The notes: generated by a model from the sequence alone, not told the origin. Positions 25,639 to 33,812 are shown, numbered from the stretch's first letter. The stretch: 64,000 bases of DNA from Maridesulfovibrio sp. (GCF_963667685.1 NZ_OY763932.1:62001-126000), one strand, 5' to 3'. Translations and numbers: made by a program.

Positions 25639-25773
25639 AAGCAATCTAGCGACAAGTAACTGGTAAAAAATCAAATTAATATCACCAACACTGAATATCA
25701 TATTCCTACTTTACTTTTCCTAACAACTAACTACAACTAAAGAAGATATATAACTTGCTATGAGGAGTCGCAA

Positions 25774-28551
25774 ATGAATTCTTACTCAGGTAGTCGGTGG
25801 CTAAAATTTGATTTTCACGCACACACTCCAGAATCTAAGTGTTATGGCAGAAACCATAAAGACGAAAAGTTTCTAAAAACATATCCCCTGCAGAATTGGT
25901 TACTTGACTACATGAAAGCCGAAATTGACTGCGTTGCCGTAACAGACCACAACTGTGGCAACGCAATTGACTATTTAAAAATAGAATATAATAAACTTAA
26001 AGACTCTAATCATCCAGACTTCAGGCCACTAACAATATTCCCTGGCGTAGAAATAACAGCTGCGGGAAATATTCACATACTAGGCATTTTCCCCACCGAA
26101 ACCACAACAGCAGAGATAAACAGCATAGTCGATAATTGCCGCTACAATGGAACAAAGGGCAAAAGCGATGATTGCACAAAAGATACTCCATCAGAAGTAG
26201 CTTCACAGATATCTGAAAAAGAAGGAATAGCTATCCCAGCACATGTGGATAACATTAGAGGTATTTTCCATGAGCAACAGGGAATCGCTTTAAACGAAAT
26301 CTTAAGTAATAATAGTATCTTTGCAATGGAGTCTTCAGGAATATGTCTCCCCCCACAAACGTATAGAGATAAAAAATTGGATTGGGCAGTAGTCACAGGT
26401 TCAGACCAACACCATCCAAATGGTGATGAGACCCAAAAATTTCCGGGCAGTCACTTTTCGTGGGTAAAAATGGAACAGCCCACGTGGGACGAACTGCATC
26501 AAGCTCTCTTAGCCCACGAGACATGTATCCTTGACCAAACTTACAATAACCCCAACCAGCATCCTGATATTTTTATTAAATCAGTCAAGATACATGAAAT
26601 GTCTCATTGTGGAAGACACCCGTCTCAAGATTTAAAAATTACCTTCAATCCTTTTTTTAACGCCATTATTGGTGGGCGAGGCTCAGGCAAGTCAACCATT
26701 CTTGAATCTATACGAATTGCGAGTCGTAGAGATTTTGAACTAACTCAAATGGGAATGGAAAAAATAGCACAAGACCTTAATGAATTTATGGAGTCATCCG
26801 CAACTAAAGGCGTAATGACAGACAAGACATCATTAACCTTAGAAATATTTAGGAGGAACAAACTATACCGGACGACTTGGACACCGAGTGCTCAAACATC
26901 CTTGGAAGAATTCAACGGAATAGATTGGAATCAATGTGATATTGAAGGAAATTTTTTAGAACGTTTCCCTATCGAGATATACAGCCAAAAACAGATTTAC
27001 ACACTCGCATCTAATCCTAAGGGCTTACTAGACATTATTGATAGATCACCAAGCGTTAATCGCACAGAATGGCAATTAAAATGGAATGCCATCAAAAGTA
27101 AATTTCTTCAGCTAAGAGAAAAAGAACGTAGTCTAATACAGCAATTACAAAATGAGCCCCCTGTAAAAGCAAGATTATCTGACATCAATAATGATATGAA
27201 AAATTATGAAGAACAGGGGCACGGCACAATACTTACCAATTATCAATATAAAAAACGGCAAATTGACTCAATATCCCTTGAAGACAATTTCAACACATTA
27301 GCGGACAAACTAAAAAGTGCCATAGACGAAACAAGATATTTAGTTGCCCCAGAAGATGTTTTTAATTTAAACGACCCCTACAAGAATGAAATTATTGAAA
27401 TTCAAAATTCAACAGCATCTGAATTAACAAATATAGTTCAAGCTCTTACTTCTATACAAGAAAAGGTACGCACACTAACCTCAAAGAGAAAATCAGCCTT
27501 AGAAAATAGCGTATGGTATGCTTCAGTTCAGCAGGCAAACGCAGAGTACACTGCACTATTAAACGAGTACCAGAAAAAAGAACGGAACTTAAATGCTTAT
27601 AACGAATGGGTTAACCAACGCCAGCAGTGTGAACGAGAGCTTAAAAATTTTTCTGTAAAACGCCAAGAATTAAATGAAACTCAATCTGAAATAAATCAAG
27701 TATTCACTGAACTACGCACCAAAAGAGTTGAATTATATAACAAACGGAATAACTTTCTTAGTCAAACATTAGGAGAAAACCCGTATGTCAAAATGGAGTT
27801 AATCAACTTTGGTGATATCTCTGAGCTAGAAAAGGACTATAGAAGCATCCTCAACTTGCCCAACAACGGATACGAACCATCGATCTTAGAAGTAGAAAGC
27901 CAACAAGGTATTTTATGGGAACTTTCAAACTGGACAAACGTGGACAGTTCAGGAACAAATATCTTCCCTGAATTAGAAAAAATAAAAACTGAAACGATTG
28001 AGATGATCAATACAGGGAAAAAACCTGAGTCAAAACAATATATACATGGACGATTCCCTAATACTTTGCAGACTAAGTTCAAGGAAGCCCCTGCGTGCAT
28101 AGACAAATTATTAGCATGGTTCCCAGAGGACCATCTTAAAGTGAGTCATAGTAATCCGGGAAAAAAAGACTTTAAAGACCTTGCTAAAGGATCTGCCGGT
28201 CAAAAAGCAGCTTCTATATTGGCCTTCCTCCTTAGCTATGGAGATACCCCTCTGATAATTGACCAACCAGAGGACGATCTAGACAGTGAATTAATATACA
28301 AATTAATTGTCGCACAGATACAGGAAAACAAAAAACGTAGACAAATAATACTCGTCACACATAACGCCAATATTGTTGTCAATGGCGACGCTGAACTTGT
28401 TCATGTTCTTAACTTTAGTGGGGGACAAATTCGAAACAATGCTAAAGGTGGACTTGGTCAGAAACAAATCAGAGACAAAATATGTGAAATTATGGAAGGA
28501 GGAAAGCGAGCCTTTAAAAAAAGGTATAAACGTATCATCCTCAAAGGATAA
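25774..28551 (+). CDS. TrlF-type protein: PHP phosphoesterase fused to an SMC-like ATPase
   Basis: 925 residues. The PHP domain (about 8-250) has FDFHAHTPES, AVTDHN, PGVEI, IPAHVDN and GSDQHH, the metal-binding set of PHP hydrolases. Walker A GGRGSGKST lies at about 300-308. A long coiled-coil region (about 445-680) follows, then a signature-like KGSAGQKAASILAFLL, Walker B PLIIDQPEDDLDSELI, and VTHNANIVVNGDAEL. The layout matches TrlF-family AAA-like ATPases, found mostly on mobile DNA and thought to act in defence. The PHP part may cut nucleic acid or nucleotides (inference). Clearly more A+T-rich than its neighbours, a sign of separate acquisition. GAGGAG precedes the ATG. Confidence 0.85.
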   Translation: MNSYSGSRWLKFDFHAHTPESKCYGRNHKDEKFLKTYPLQNWLLDYMKAEIDCVAVTDHNCGNAIDYLKIEYNKLKDSNHPDFRPLTIFPGVEITAAGNIHILGIFPTETTTAEINSIVDNCRYNGTKGKSDDCTKDTPSEVASQISEKEGIAIPAHVDNIRGIFHEQQGIALNEILSNNSIFAMESSGICLPPQTYRDKKLDWAVVTGSDQHHPNGDETQKFPGSHFSWVKMEQPTWDELHQALLAHETCILDQTYNNPNQHPDIFIKSVKIHEMSHCGRHPSQDLKITFNPFFNAIIGGRGSGKSTILESIRIASRRDFELTQMGMEKIAQDLNEFMESSATKGVMTDKTSLTLEIFRRNKLYRTTWTPSAQTSLEEFNGIDWNQCDIEGNFLERFPIEIYSQKQIYTLASNPKGLLDIIDRSPSVNRTEWQLKWNAIKSKFLQLREKERSLIQQLQNEPPVKARLSDINNDMKNYEEQGHGTILTNYQYKKRQIDSISLEDNFNTLADKLKSAIDETRYLVAPEDVFNLNDPYKNEIIEIQNSTASELTNIVQALTSIQEKVRTLTSKRKSALENSVWYASVQQANAEYTALLNEYQKKERNLNAYNEWVNQRQQCERELKNFSVKRQELNETQSEINQVFTELRTKRVELYNKRNNFLSQTLGENPYVKMELINFGDISELEKDYRSILNLPNNGYEPSILEVESQQGILWELSNWTNVDSSGTNIFPELEKIKTETIEMINTGKKPESKQYIHGRFPNTLQTKFKEAPACIDKLLAWFPEDHLKVSHSNPGKKDFKDLAKGSAGQKAASILAFLLSYGDTPLIIDQPEDDLDSELIYKLIVAQIQENKKRRQIILVTHNANIVVNGDAELVHVLNFSGGQIRNNAKGGLGQKQIRDKICEIMEGGKRAFKKRYKRIILKG

Positions 28552-28559
28552 GATTGAAA

Positions 28560-28607
28560 ATAAGATGTAGCAGAAAGCTAACACACTAGCTGCCTGCTAC
28601 ATCTTAT
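28560..28607. terminator. Terminator between convergent TrlF and relaxase genes
   Basis: Perfect 14-base arms ATAAGATGTAGCAG and CTGCTACATCTTAT around a 20-base loop, starting nine bases after the TrlF stop. It ends in TTATTTG on the plus strand and can also serve the relaxase side. Confidence 0.75.
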
Positions 28608-28641
28608 TTGTATATTGTCAATTACTACAAAAACAGATTCA

Positions 28642-30099
28642 CTACCGGCTTACCATATTAAATTTTGTTTTTTTATTCTTACGCTGAGCTAATGCCCGCA
28701 CAACCTCCCCAATTCCCTCAAAACATCTTCCAATTCGCTCTGCAAGTCCCGGCAACCCTGAACTTCCTTTTCCAGCTCCGAAATCCTGCGCCCCTGCTCG
28801 GCTATTTTCTGATCCTGCTCTTTCAAGCGGCGGGCCTGTTCCTTCTCCATTCCGGCTAGGGCCTCCGACAAGCTCCTTGATAACTCGTTCATGATCTACC
28901 TCTGCAATAAAACGGCTGGCTGGCCGCTCTGGGTTTCTCTGATTTGCAGCTTGGTGCCTTTGGGAAAGGCCAGATACTGCTGGTTCCTGCTCTGGTGCGC
29001 TTCGATTCCCCATTTCGTGAACGCGCTTACGTTCTTCTTCTGACTCTCTACCTGCGCTTTGAGACTTGTCAGCTCTTCGTGACTGGCCTTGATTCTCCAG
29101 CCGTAAAATCCGGTTATGCAGACCGATATTATGAGCAACAGCAGCACGGATACGATGTTCACCAAGATGTTTTGCTTCCAGTAGCTTGCTGAAATCGCGG
29201 ACTGCTTTTTCCTGAGCTTCTGGATGTGGCCGTCCATATCGGCTGTGATGGAATTCAGCTCGCTTTCGGCATATTTCAGCAAGTTCCCGCTCAAGTCTTT
29301 CAATGCGCTGCTTACGACCTGCTCCACTTCCTGCGACTGCGAGTTCATTCGCTTTTGCAATTTCTCGCTCAGCTCTCCAAGATGATTCATATATTCCTCC
29401 CTTCAATCGGACTCGTTTCTTGTCTTCGGGTAACTCCAAGGTGATGTACTTTTTGCCCTGCCGGACCACGGAAAGCCCGACTTCCTCCAAAGCCTTGATC
29501 AGATCCGCACGATCCTTGTGCAGACCGTCGGCTATGCCTTGAGCTAGGAAATCAGTTACGGTTTTCCTGAAATTATGCAGTTGCTTTCCCTTAGGCGAAT
29601 GAATGTCTTTGCCGGGTTGCAACAACCGGGACCGCTTTAGCTCATCCGGTTTTGCCCACTCCATGCGCCCATTCCAGAGGTCACGCCAGACATCATATTG
29701 CTTATGCCAGTTAGGCGGGCATGGATTCATGGCCTTGTCACTGCGCAATTCCGTGCGCGGTATGATGAAATGCATTTCGTGATGACCGGCATGGCTGTGC
29801 CTGACCCAAAGAATTGAATATTGATCCGGCTCAAGTCCTGCGAAAGCGATCTTTTCAAAGTCGTCCATCACTTCTTTTTCAAGCTGTGGTGAAACCTTGT
29901 CCTGCGGTGCCCATGAGAGCACCCCGGATGTAAACTTCCATACCCGATCAGTTGAACCAATCACCCGCTGCACCGCTTCAGGATCACCGCGCAAAACTTC
30001 CGGCGGTGATTTTTCTCGCCCTTTGCGCCGAGGATCAATTACATAATCAATAGCCTTTGCTCCGTTTCCCCGGCCATGGGCGAAAACCTTCATATACAT
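28642..30099 (-). CDS. mobA: MobA/VirD2-type relaxase (ColE1 MbeA-like)
   Basis: 485 residues. The N-terminal relaxase domain (about 1-250) has the histidine triad in HSHAGHHEMHFIIP near 101-114 and an early AIDYVIDP segment. Tyr18 there is a candidate, but the catalytic residue is not certain. The C-terminal 230 residues are charged and low in structure, as expected because two other genes are encoded within them in another frame. The relaxase nicks oriT and pilots the strand during mobilization. Its start overlaps mobC by ten bases. Confidence 0.9.
   Translation of the reverse strand: MYMKVFAHGRGNGAKAIDYVIDPRRKGREKSPPEVLRGDPEAVQRVIGSTDRVWKFTSGVLSWAPQDKVSPQLEKEVMDDFEKIAFAGLEPDQYSILWVRHSHAGHHEMHFIIPRTELRSDKAMNPCPPNWHKQYDVWRDLWNGRMEWAKPDELKRSRLLQPGKDIHSPKGKQLHNFRKTVTDFLAQGIADGLHKDRADLIKALEEVGLSVVRQGKKYITLELPEDKKRVRLKGGIYESSWRAEREIAKANELAVAGSGAGRKQRIERLERELAEICRKRAEFHHSRYGRPHPEAQEKAVRDFSKLLEAKHLGEHRIRAAVAHNIGLHNRILRLENQGQSRRADKSQSAGRESEEERKRVHEMGNRSAPEQEPAVSGLSQRHQAANQRNPERPASRFIAEVDHERVIKELVGGPSRNGEGTGPPLERAGSENSRAGAQDFGAGKGSSGLPGLAERIGRCFEGIGEVVRALAQRKNKKTKFNMVSR
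28689..28892 (-). CDS. MbeD/MobD-like small coiled-coil protein nested in mobA
   Basis: 67 residues: MNELSRSLSEALAGMEKEQA and a long coiled coil (to about residue 55). The start resembles ColE1 MbeD in pattern (M-x-E-L, then S-A-L). AGAGG lies six bases before the ATG. It is in the same frame as the mobB-like gene upstream (three bases between that stop and this ATG) and out of frame with mobA, which it lies wholly within. This is the ColE1 mob layout. Confidence 0.7.
   Translation of the reverse strand: MNELSRSLSEALAGMEKEQARRLKEQDQKIAEQGRRISELEKEVQGCRDLQSELEDVLRELGRLCGH
28896..29390 (-). CDS. MobB/MbeB-like membrane mobilization protein nested in mobA
   Basis: 164 residues. The N-terminus MNHLGELSEKLQKRMNSQSQ begins like MbeB-type proteins, followed by a helical region to about 75, one transmembrane helix (VNIVSVLLLLIISVCITGFY, about 76-97) and a C-terminal coiled and soluble part. 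GGGAGGAATAT before the ATG is one of the strongest ribosome sites in the window, though it lies inside mobA. MobB proteins stabilise relaxase-DNA complexes and can anchor them to the membrane. This is a real gene and not a shadow: membrane helix, strong ribosome site and ordered neighbours agree. Confidence 0.75.
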   Translation of the reverse strand: MNHLGELSEKLQKRMNSQSQEVEQVVSSALKDLSGNLLKYAESELNSITADMDGHIQKLRKKQSAISASYWKQNILVNIVSVLLLLIISVCITGFYGWRIKASHEELTSLKAQVESQKKNVSAFTKWGIEAHQSRNQQYLAFPKGTKLQIRETQSGQPAVLLQR

Positions 30100-30386
30100 T
30101 TCAGTTCCCTCTCAATGGCTGCCAGTTCGGCAAGGATGAGAACGGAATCGGCATTGCTCTTATAGGTATTTGCCCAGCGAGCAAGCTGGTTGATGTTGTT
30201 GCCAATACGGACAAGGTGAAGAAGCTTCTCCCGCTCACGTCTGGTCTTGCGTACTCGTCTTTTGCCCAGAAGCTGACGCATGAAATCACCGATAGTCATG
30301 CCCTTGGCTTCTGCTTCTTCCACAACGCTATTTTTCTCATCCGGCGTAACCCGGACATTCAACCATCTAGTGCGAGGAGTGCTCAT
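30090..30386 (-). CDS. mobC: MobC-type relaxosome accessory protein
   Basis: 98 residues. The N-terminus WLNVRVTPDEKNSVVEEAEA then GMTIGDFMRQLL is the ribbon-helix-helix pattern of MobC/MbeC proteins, and the HLVRIGNNINQLARWAN segment is the conserved MobC signature. It binds oriT DNA and helps the relaxase. Its stop overlaps the mobA start by ten bases, and its start overlaps the DUF3987 gene by four. oriT is expected nearby but is not certain from sequence. Confidence 0.9.
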   Translation of the reverse strand: MSTPRTRWLNVRVTPDEKNSVVEEAEAKGMTIGDFMRQLLGKRRVRKTRREREKLLHLVRIGNNINQLARWANTYKSNADSVLILAELAAIERELKCI

Positions 30387-32017
30387 ACAGCCTCCATTTT
30401 TCTGGCGTAAACAGAGGGTTCGAAGGGAGGCTTGCCTCCCTCGCCAGCCCCCACGGGGACACCTGTTGCGCAGCTAACAGTGTCACAGTGGGTAGGCTGG
30501 CTAGGATTCGATATTGGGATAGCTTCGGCAGCATGCACAGCCGGATGAACTTGGTAACTCGGGCTTGGCGGACGCCCCGGACCGGACGATTGCACCGGGA
30601 CCGCAACCACATATCCGAACTCCACGAGCATGGTTAGACCCTGCTCAATCTGCTTCTTTTTCGGAAACCGTCCACGGATCGCACGCTGACATTCACGCCC
30701 AGTGAACAGCTCAATTTTCCGGTCCGTTATCCATTTCAAAGTTGCCTGTGCACAAGAAGTCAGATCATCACACCCCATATCATGAAATGCGTAGCGGGCA
30801 TGATGCACAAGCTTCTTCCCCAACTCAGTAGCCGCAAACATGACAGCGGGGTCAACCTTCGACTCAATCTGTTGCGCTGAAGCCAGATGCAGCAGACCAG
30901 CCAAACGGGCAACCTGCCCCGGAACCTTACCCGCCCAATCAGTCATATTTTCCAGACTACTCCCCGGTCGCAACTCTCCCTCAATGAGCAGGAAAAAGTT
31001 TTTCCACGACTCATACGCACCGGCACTAAGCAGAAGAGACTGACCTTGTGCATTCATTTCAGAATTACTTTTGAGAGAAAGCAGAAACTCAACCCGTTCT
31101 AGAAAAGCTCGTTCCACCTGTAATGATACCTGCGGAGGCTCCGCCACTCGATAACCAAGCCTGCTTTGACCAAAGAAATAGAGGAAACGCGCCAAGAAAC
31201 CGCGTCCACGGAATTCAGGATTTCCGGCCATTCCACGCAACACATCCGGCTGAGTGGTAACGCAGATAGTTAACAGTGGATGCTTCAGGCCGATAAATTG
31301 CCCATGCTTACGATCCACCCGACACGGTTCGCCACTAAATGCTTTCAAAATCAGATCAAGGTTAGGCATGCGGCTGTAGCGACCGGCAAATGTATCAAAA
31401 AGACCGCCTTCAGCTTCAATGATGGACATGCATTCGCTTTGCTGCTCCATGAGCATGGCAAGGCATTCAGGAGTTATATCATCGGCAAGCAAGCGCGGGA
31501 TTGTAATCAGCTCCGGCATTTCATCTTCCAAATCCCGGATGTCCTGAATGAGGCTGTCACGGCTTTGCGAGTTTTTTGCCTTGGCCGCCATGTTACGCCG
31601 GTGCTCAATGGCGCGTTCAATAGTCATCCGTTTTGAACGCGCTTCCTGCGCCAGTGGACCAATGATCTTTTCCTGCTCATTTTCCCAGCCGGTAAGCGGT
31701 CTTCTTGCGGCCTGCGTCACCGCGCTTTTTCTTTCTCCGGGTGGTAGCGGCGAAAGAAGGTACAGATTCAAAGATTCTTCGTAACCTTCTTTAATCTGCA
31801 CATGGAACCTCCGCTGCGCTGCGGTTGATAGGACGCCAAGGAGATTGCAGAGCACCATCTCATAAGGCACCTGTAACGCTTCGCTAAGCTCAAAGCTGTA
31901 ATCAGCCAGAACCGGCGGTAATTGAACCGAGGATAGAGAAGGCGGAAACTGAGGCCCCAATGGAACTGGGGCCTTATTTCCGAACATGGAAAGAATGTCT
32001 GTGCCGGACTCGCTCAT
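30383..32017 (-). CDS. DUF3987 (YfjI-like) helicase/primase-associated protein
   Basis: 544 residues. The segment LSPLPPGERKSAVTQAARRP near 89-108 is the modified P-loop typical of DUF3987 proteins. PRLLADDITPECLAMLMEQQ, EAEGGLFDTFAGRYS and PLLTICVTTQPDVLRGMAGN are the other family blocks. The last 60 residues are Pro- and Ser-rich. Members occur on mobile elements and are assumed to serve replication. Here it would serve element replication after excision (inference). It forms an operon with the AlpA-type regulator upstream (ATGA overlap) and mobC downstream. Confidence 0.85.
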   Translation of the reverse strand: MSESGTDILSMFGNKAPVPLGPQFPPSLSSVQLPPVLADYSFELSEALQVPYEMVLCNLLGVLSTAAQRRFHVQIKEGYEESLNLYLLSPLPPGERKSAVTQAARRPLTGWENEQEKIIGPLAQEARSKRMTIERAIEHRRNMAAKAKNSQSRDSLIQDIRDLEDEMPELITIPRLLADDITPECLAMLMEQQSECMSIIEAEGGLFDTFAGRYSRMPNLDLILKAFSGEPCRVDRKHGQFIGLKHPLLTICVTTQPDVLRGMAGNPEFRGRGFLARFLYFFGQSRLGYRVAEPPQVSLQVERAFLERVEFLLSLKSNSEMNAQGQSLLLSAGAYESWKNFFLLIEGELRPGSSLENMTDWAGKVPGQVARLAGLLHLASAQQIESKVDPAVMFAATELGKKLVHHARYAFHDMGCDDLTSCAQATLKWITDRKIELFTGRECQRAIRGRFPKKKQIEQGLTMLVEFGYVVAVPVQSSGPGRPPSPSYQVHPAVHAAEAIPISNPSQPTHCDTVSCATGVPVGAGEGGKPPFEPSVYARKMEAV

Positions 32018-32223
32018 CTGTGCCTCGGCAGGTCAGACATTTCTTCAAGCGGCACGACCTTGCAGGATTCCACATAGGCATCCAGATCTTTAAGATCGTA
32101 CCCGACCCGCCTGCCGATTTTGATGTAGCGCGGCCCTTTTCCAAGACAACGCCATACTTCGAGTGTTCCGGGACTGAGTCCTAATTTTTCAGCTGCTTCT
32201 TTTGTGCTTAATAGTCCTTGCAT
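32014..32223 (-). CDS. AlpA/excisionase-type helix-turn-helix protein
   Basis: 69 residues from ATG at 32223, chosen for the AAGGAG just before it. LLSTKEAAEKLGLSPGTLEV then WRCLGKGPRYIKIGRRVGYD is the MerR-like winged helix of AlpA/Xis regulators. Such proteins on integrated elements activate excision or the first operon. It overlaps the DUF3987 start by four bases and is first in the minus-strand run AlpA, DUF3987, mobC, mobA. Confidence 0.87.
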   Translation of the reverse strand: MQGLLSTKEAAEKLGLSPGTLEVWRCLGKGPRYIKIGRRVGYDLKDLDAYVESCKVVPLEEMSDLPRHR

Positions 32224-32325
32224 CGATTTCTCCTTGTTGGTTGGAGGTGTTTTTTCTTCGATGCAAGGCAACCACGTTTAATCGGGATGTAAAACCATCT
32301 GGAAGGGTAAAATTTCTGTGCTGGA

Positions 32326-32364
32326 GGCTTCAAGTTCTGTAAGCACACAACAGAACTTGAAGCC
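32326..32364. repeat. Perfect 15-base inverted repeat, possible oriT or operator
   Basis: GGCTTCAAGTTCTGT (32326-32340) and ACAGAACTTGAAGCC (32350-32364) with a nine-base loop. There is no T tract on either strand, so a simple terminator is unlikely. It lies about 100 bases upstream of the AlpA-type gene. Confidence 0.5.
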
Positions 32365-32518
32365 ATAACATCAACATTTTCAGAATATTAAGTGAAATTT
32401 AAATCGGAAAGACACAAGTATTGAAAAAAGTCCAAAATTTATAAACAGGACTTGTCGAGGGGCAGGGTTCAGCTCAAAAGAAACGGGATAGCAGAAGAAA
32501 ATAGAAAGTAGATAGGCC

Positions 32519-32578
32519 GGGACAATATGGACAAAATGGACAGAAATCTAATTTTGTCCATATTGTCCATATTGTCCC
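32519..32578. repeat. 60-bp near-perfect palindrome built from TATGGACAA-like units
   Basis: The arms are 24 bases each (32519-32542 and 32555-32578) with one mismatch and a 12-base centre. The motif GGACAATAT or its complement recurs within both arms. It could be a replication or transfer origin or a repressor site. It ends eight bases before the stop of the membrane protein gene on the right. The rest of 32224-32585 has no gene. Confidence 0.7.
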
Positions 32579-32585
32579 GTAGTTT

Positions 32586-33494
32586 TTATTTTGCTGGATT
32601 ACTTTCTTTTCTGAACTCGATAGGAATGTTTTTCCTAAATTCTTCAATAACGGAATTGGCTGGTCTGACCAGTTTTAATTTCTTGATGTAATCCTTTTCT
32701 ATAACCGTATCCGCAATCGCCTTATATTCTTCGTGTAAAAACTGTTGTTTCGGAGTTGGGTCAACGACCATCTCAAGAATCATGTTGGAAAAGAAAAAAC
32801 CTTCCTTGCGTGCGCAATCCAATTTTTTCTTGGCTTTAGTCAATCTGGCCTTCATAGTTCGTGCTGCATCCAGCTCATTTTCCAATTCTTCGATCTTTAG
32901 ATCTTGCTCTATTCCGCTTGTATTGGCTTTTGGGGAAAACCTCGGATACTTCTGCTCAATCTGTTCAACTTCTTCTAAATCAAAGAAACATCGCTCATCA
33001 AAAAGCCGTTTCAATCTCTCGTCCTGACGGAAAAAGGAGGAATAAAAATAACGTAGCGCTGAGAATTTATTAGAATTATACTCAAATTGAAAATATACAT
33101 TCAATCTGGTTTCAAGAATAGCATTTATAAAATCAGCACTAGACGTTCTGTTCCATCGAACTCTCAACTCAGAGGCTGGTATTCTACGCTCAACTTCATA
33201 CTTTACGAACCAGTTCAAACCCTCAGCAAAATATGACGCTGCCCAATTGAGCAACCAAGTTGTTCCCCAAACAATCCCGGCACACAAAAAAGCATAACCC
33301 AAAAACGCAACGTTCGAAGAATTAGGCCCATATTGAACCAAAAGAACAGGCCCAATCAAGCTAAGAAACAGGATAACTGCATCTACCAATTTATCTTCAC
33401 CCTGCTTTTCTTGAACAAGCGGCTGAATCAAAATTTCACGTTTTAATTCTTCAACAGCTTTAGACTTAGCTTTACCATTTTGCGATTTATTCAT
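32586..33494 (-). CDS. Two-helix membrane protein of unknown function
   Basis: About 302 residues from ATG at 33494, which has GGGAG at seven bases (TTG at 33500 is too close to it). A charged cytosolic N-terminus of about 38 residues, two hydrophobic segments near 41-56 and 64-90, then a 210-residue cytosolic part with a coiled stretch (about 195-235, KIEELENELDAARTMKARL). No family recognised. It lies alone at the right end of the element, so it is cargo, perhaps defence or helper interaction (inference). A+T-rich. Confidence 0.75.
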   Translation of the reverse strand: MNKSQNGKAKSKAVEELKREILIQPLVQEKQGEDKLVDAVILFLSLIGPVLLVQYGPNSSNVAFLGYAFLCAGIVWGTTWLLNWAASYFAEGLNWFVKYEVERRIPASELRVRWNRTSSADFINAILETRLNVYFQFEYNSNKFSALRYFYSSFFRQDERLKRLFDERCFFDLEEVEQIEQKYPRFSPKANTSGIEQDLKIEELENELDAARTMKARLTKAKKKLDCARKEGFFFSNMILEMVVDPTPKQQFLHEEYKAIADTVIEKDYIKKLKLVRPANSVIEEFRKNIPIEFRKESNPAK

Positions 33495-33595
33495 GCTCAA
33501 ACTCCCGAAACTTTTATGTAGCTTAGCCCCCCTTAACTGAGGTATGTATTTTTTACAAATCGCAAAACAATTAAGGGAACTATTTGAGAATCAAC

Positions 33596-33678
33596 ATGGG
33601 GAACGCAAAAAGGGAAAAATTTGAGCTTAATCAAACTTTTTTCACTTTTTTCGATTTTATGGGGAAGAGTATGGGGAA
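33596..33678 (+). repeat. Three ATGGGGAA repeats near the right attachment site
   Basis: ATGGGGAA occurs at 33596-33603, 33659-33666 and 33671-33678, the last two 12 bases apart. ATGGGGA (21695-21701) and an inverted TTCCCCA (21716-21722) occur near the left repeat. These may be arm-type integrase sites. The region 33495-33689 has no gene. Confidence 0.4.
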
Positions 33679-33689
33679 GGCAGATTTTG

Positions 33690-33728
33690 AAAAAGTAAAA
33701 GGGTGCTAGACTCTTCATCTAACACCCT
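33690..33728 (-). terminator. Terminator of tRNA-Lys
   Basis: On the minus strand AGGGTGTTAGA and TCTAGCACCCT pair around GAAGAGT with a T-rich tail (TTTACTTTTT). The same structure is duplicated in the left repeat. Confidence 0.85.
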
Positions 33729-33782
33729 GTATTTACTGGTAGGCCACGAAGGACTTGAACCTTCAACCAACGGATTAAGAGT
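33690..33782. repeat. Right attachment repeat, within and beyond tRNA-Lys
   Basis: 93 bases matching 21484-21576 with one mismatch. It covers the 3' 46 bases of tRNA-Lys (to the anticodon stem), the spacer and the tRNA terminator. Confidence 0.9.
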
Positions 33783-33812
33783 CCGCTGCTCTACCAATTG
33801 AGCCAGTGACCC
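33737..33812 (-). tRNA. tRNA-Lys (anticodon CTT)
   Basis: 76 bases on the minus strand with encoded CCA. The acceptor stem GGGTCAC pairs with GTGGCCT (first pair G-T). The anticodon loop CTCTTAA has CTT, and the T arm has GGTTCAAGTCC. The 3' half is shared with the copy at 21531, so this is the integration target, restored by the element. Confidence 0.95.

Larger units (their letters stand above)
21484..33782. mobile_element. Integrative mobilizable element at tRNA-Lys(CTT)
   Basis: About 12.3 kb between 93-bp direct repeats, the right one belonging to an intact tRNA gene. It carries integrase, hipBA, fic, a TrlF-type ATPase, a relaxase with nested mob genes, mobC, a DUF3987 protein, an AlpA-type regulator and a membrane protein. 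There are no conjugation-pore or phage structural genes, so transfer would need a helper. The integrase lies at the end away from the intact tRNA. Confidence 0.88.

Noticed and set aside
29226-29444. Plus-strand open frames across the relaxase gene
   Set aside because: No ribosome site or domain. They are shadows, unlike the minus-strand nested mob genes that have both.
32519-32578. CRISPR-like repeat
   Set aside because: Only one palindrome with internal units, no spacers, and no cas genes in the window.
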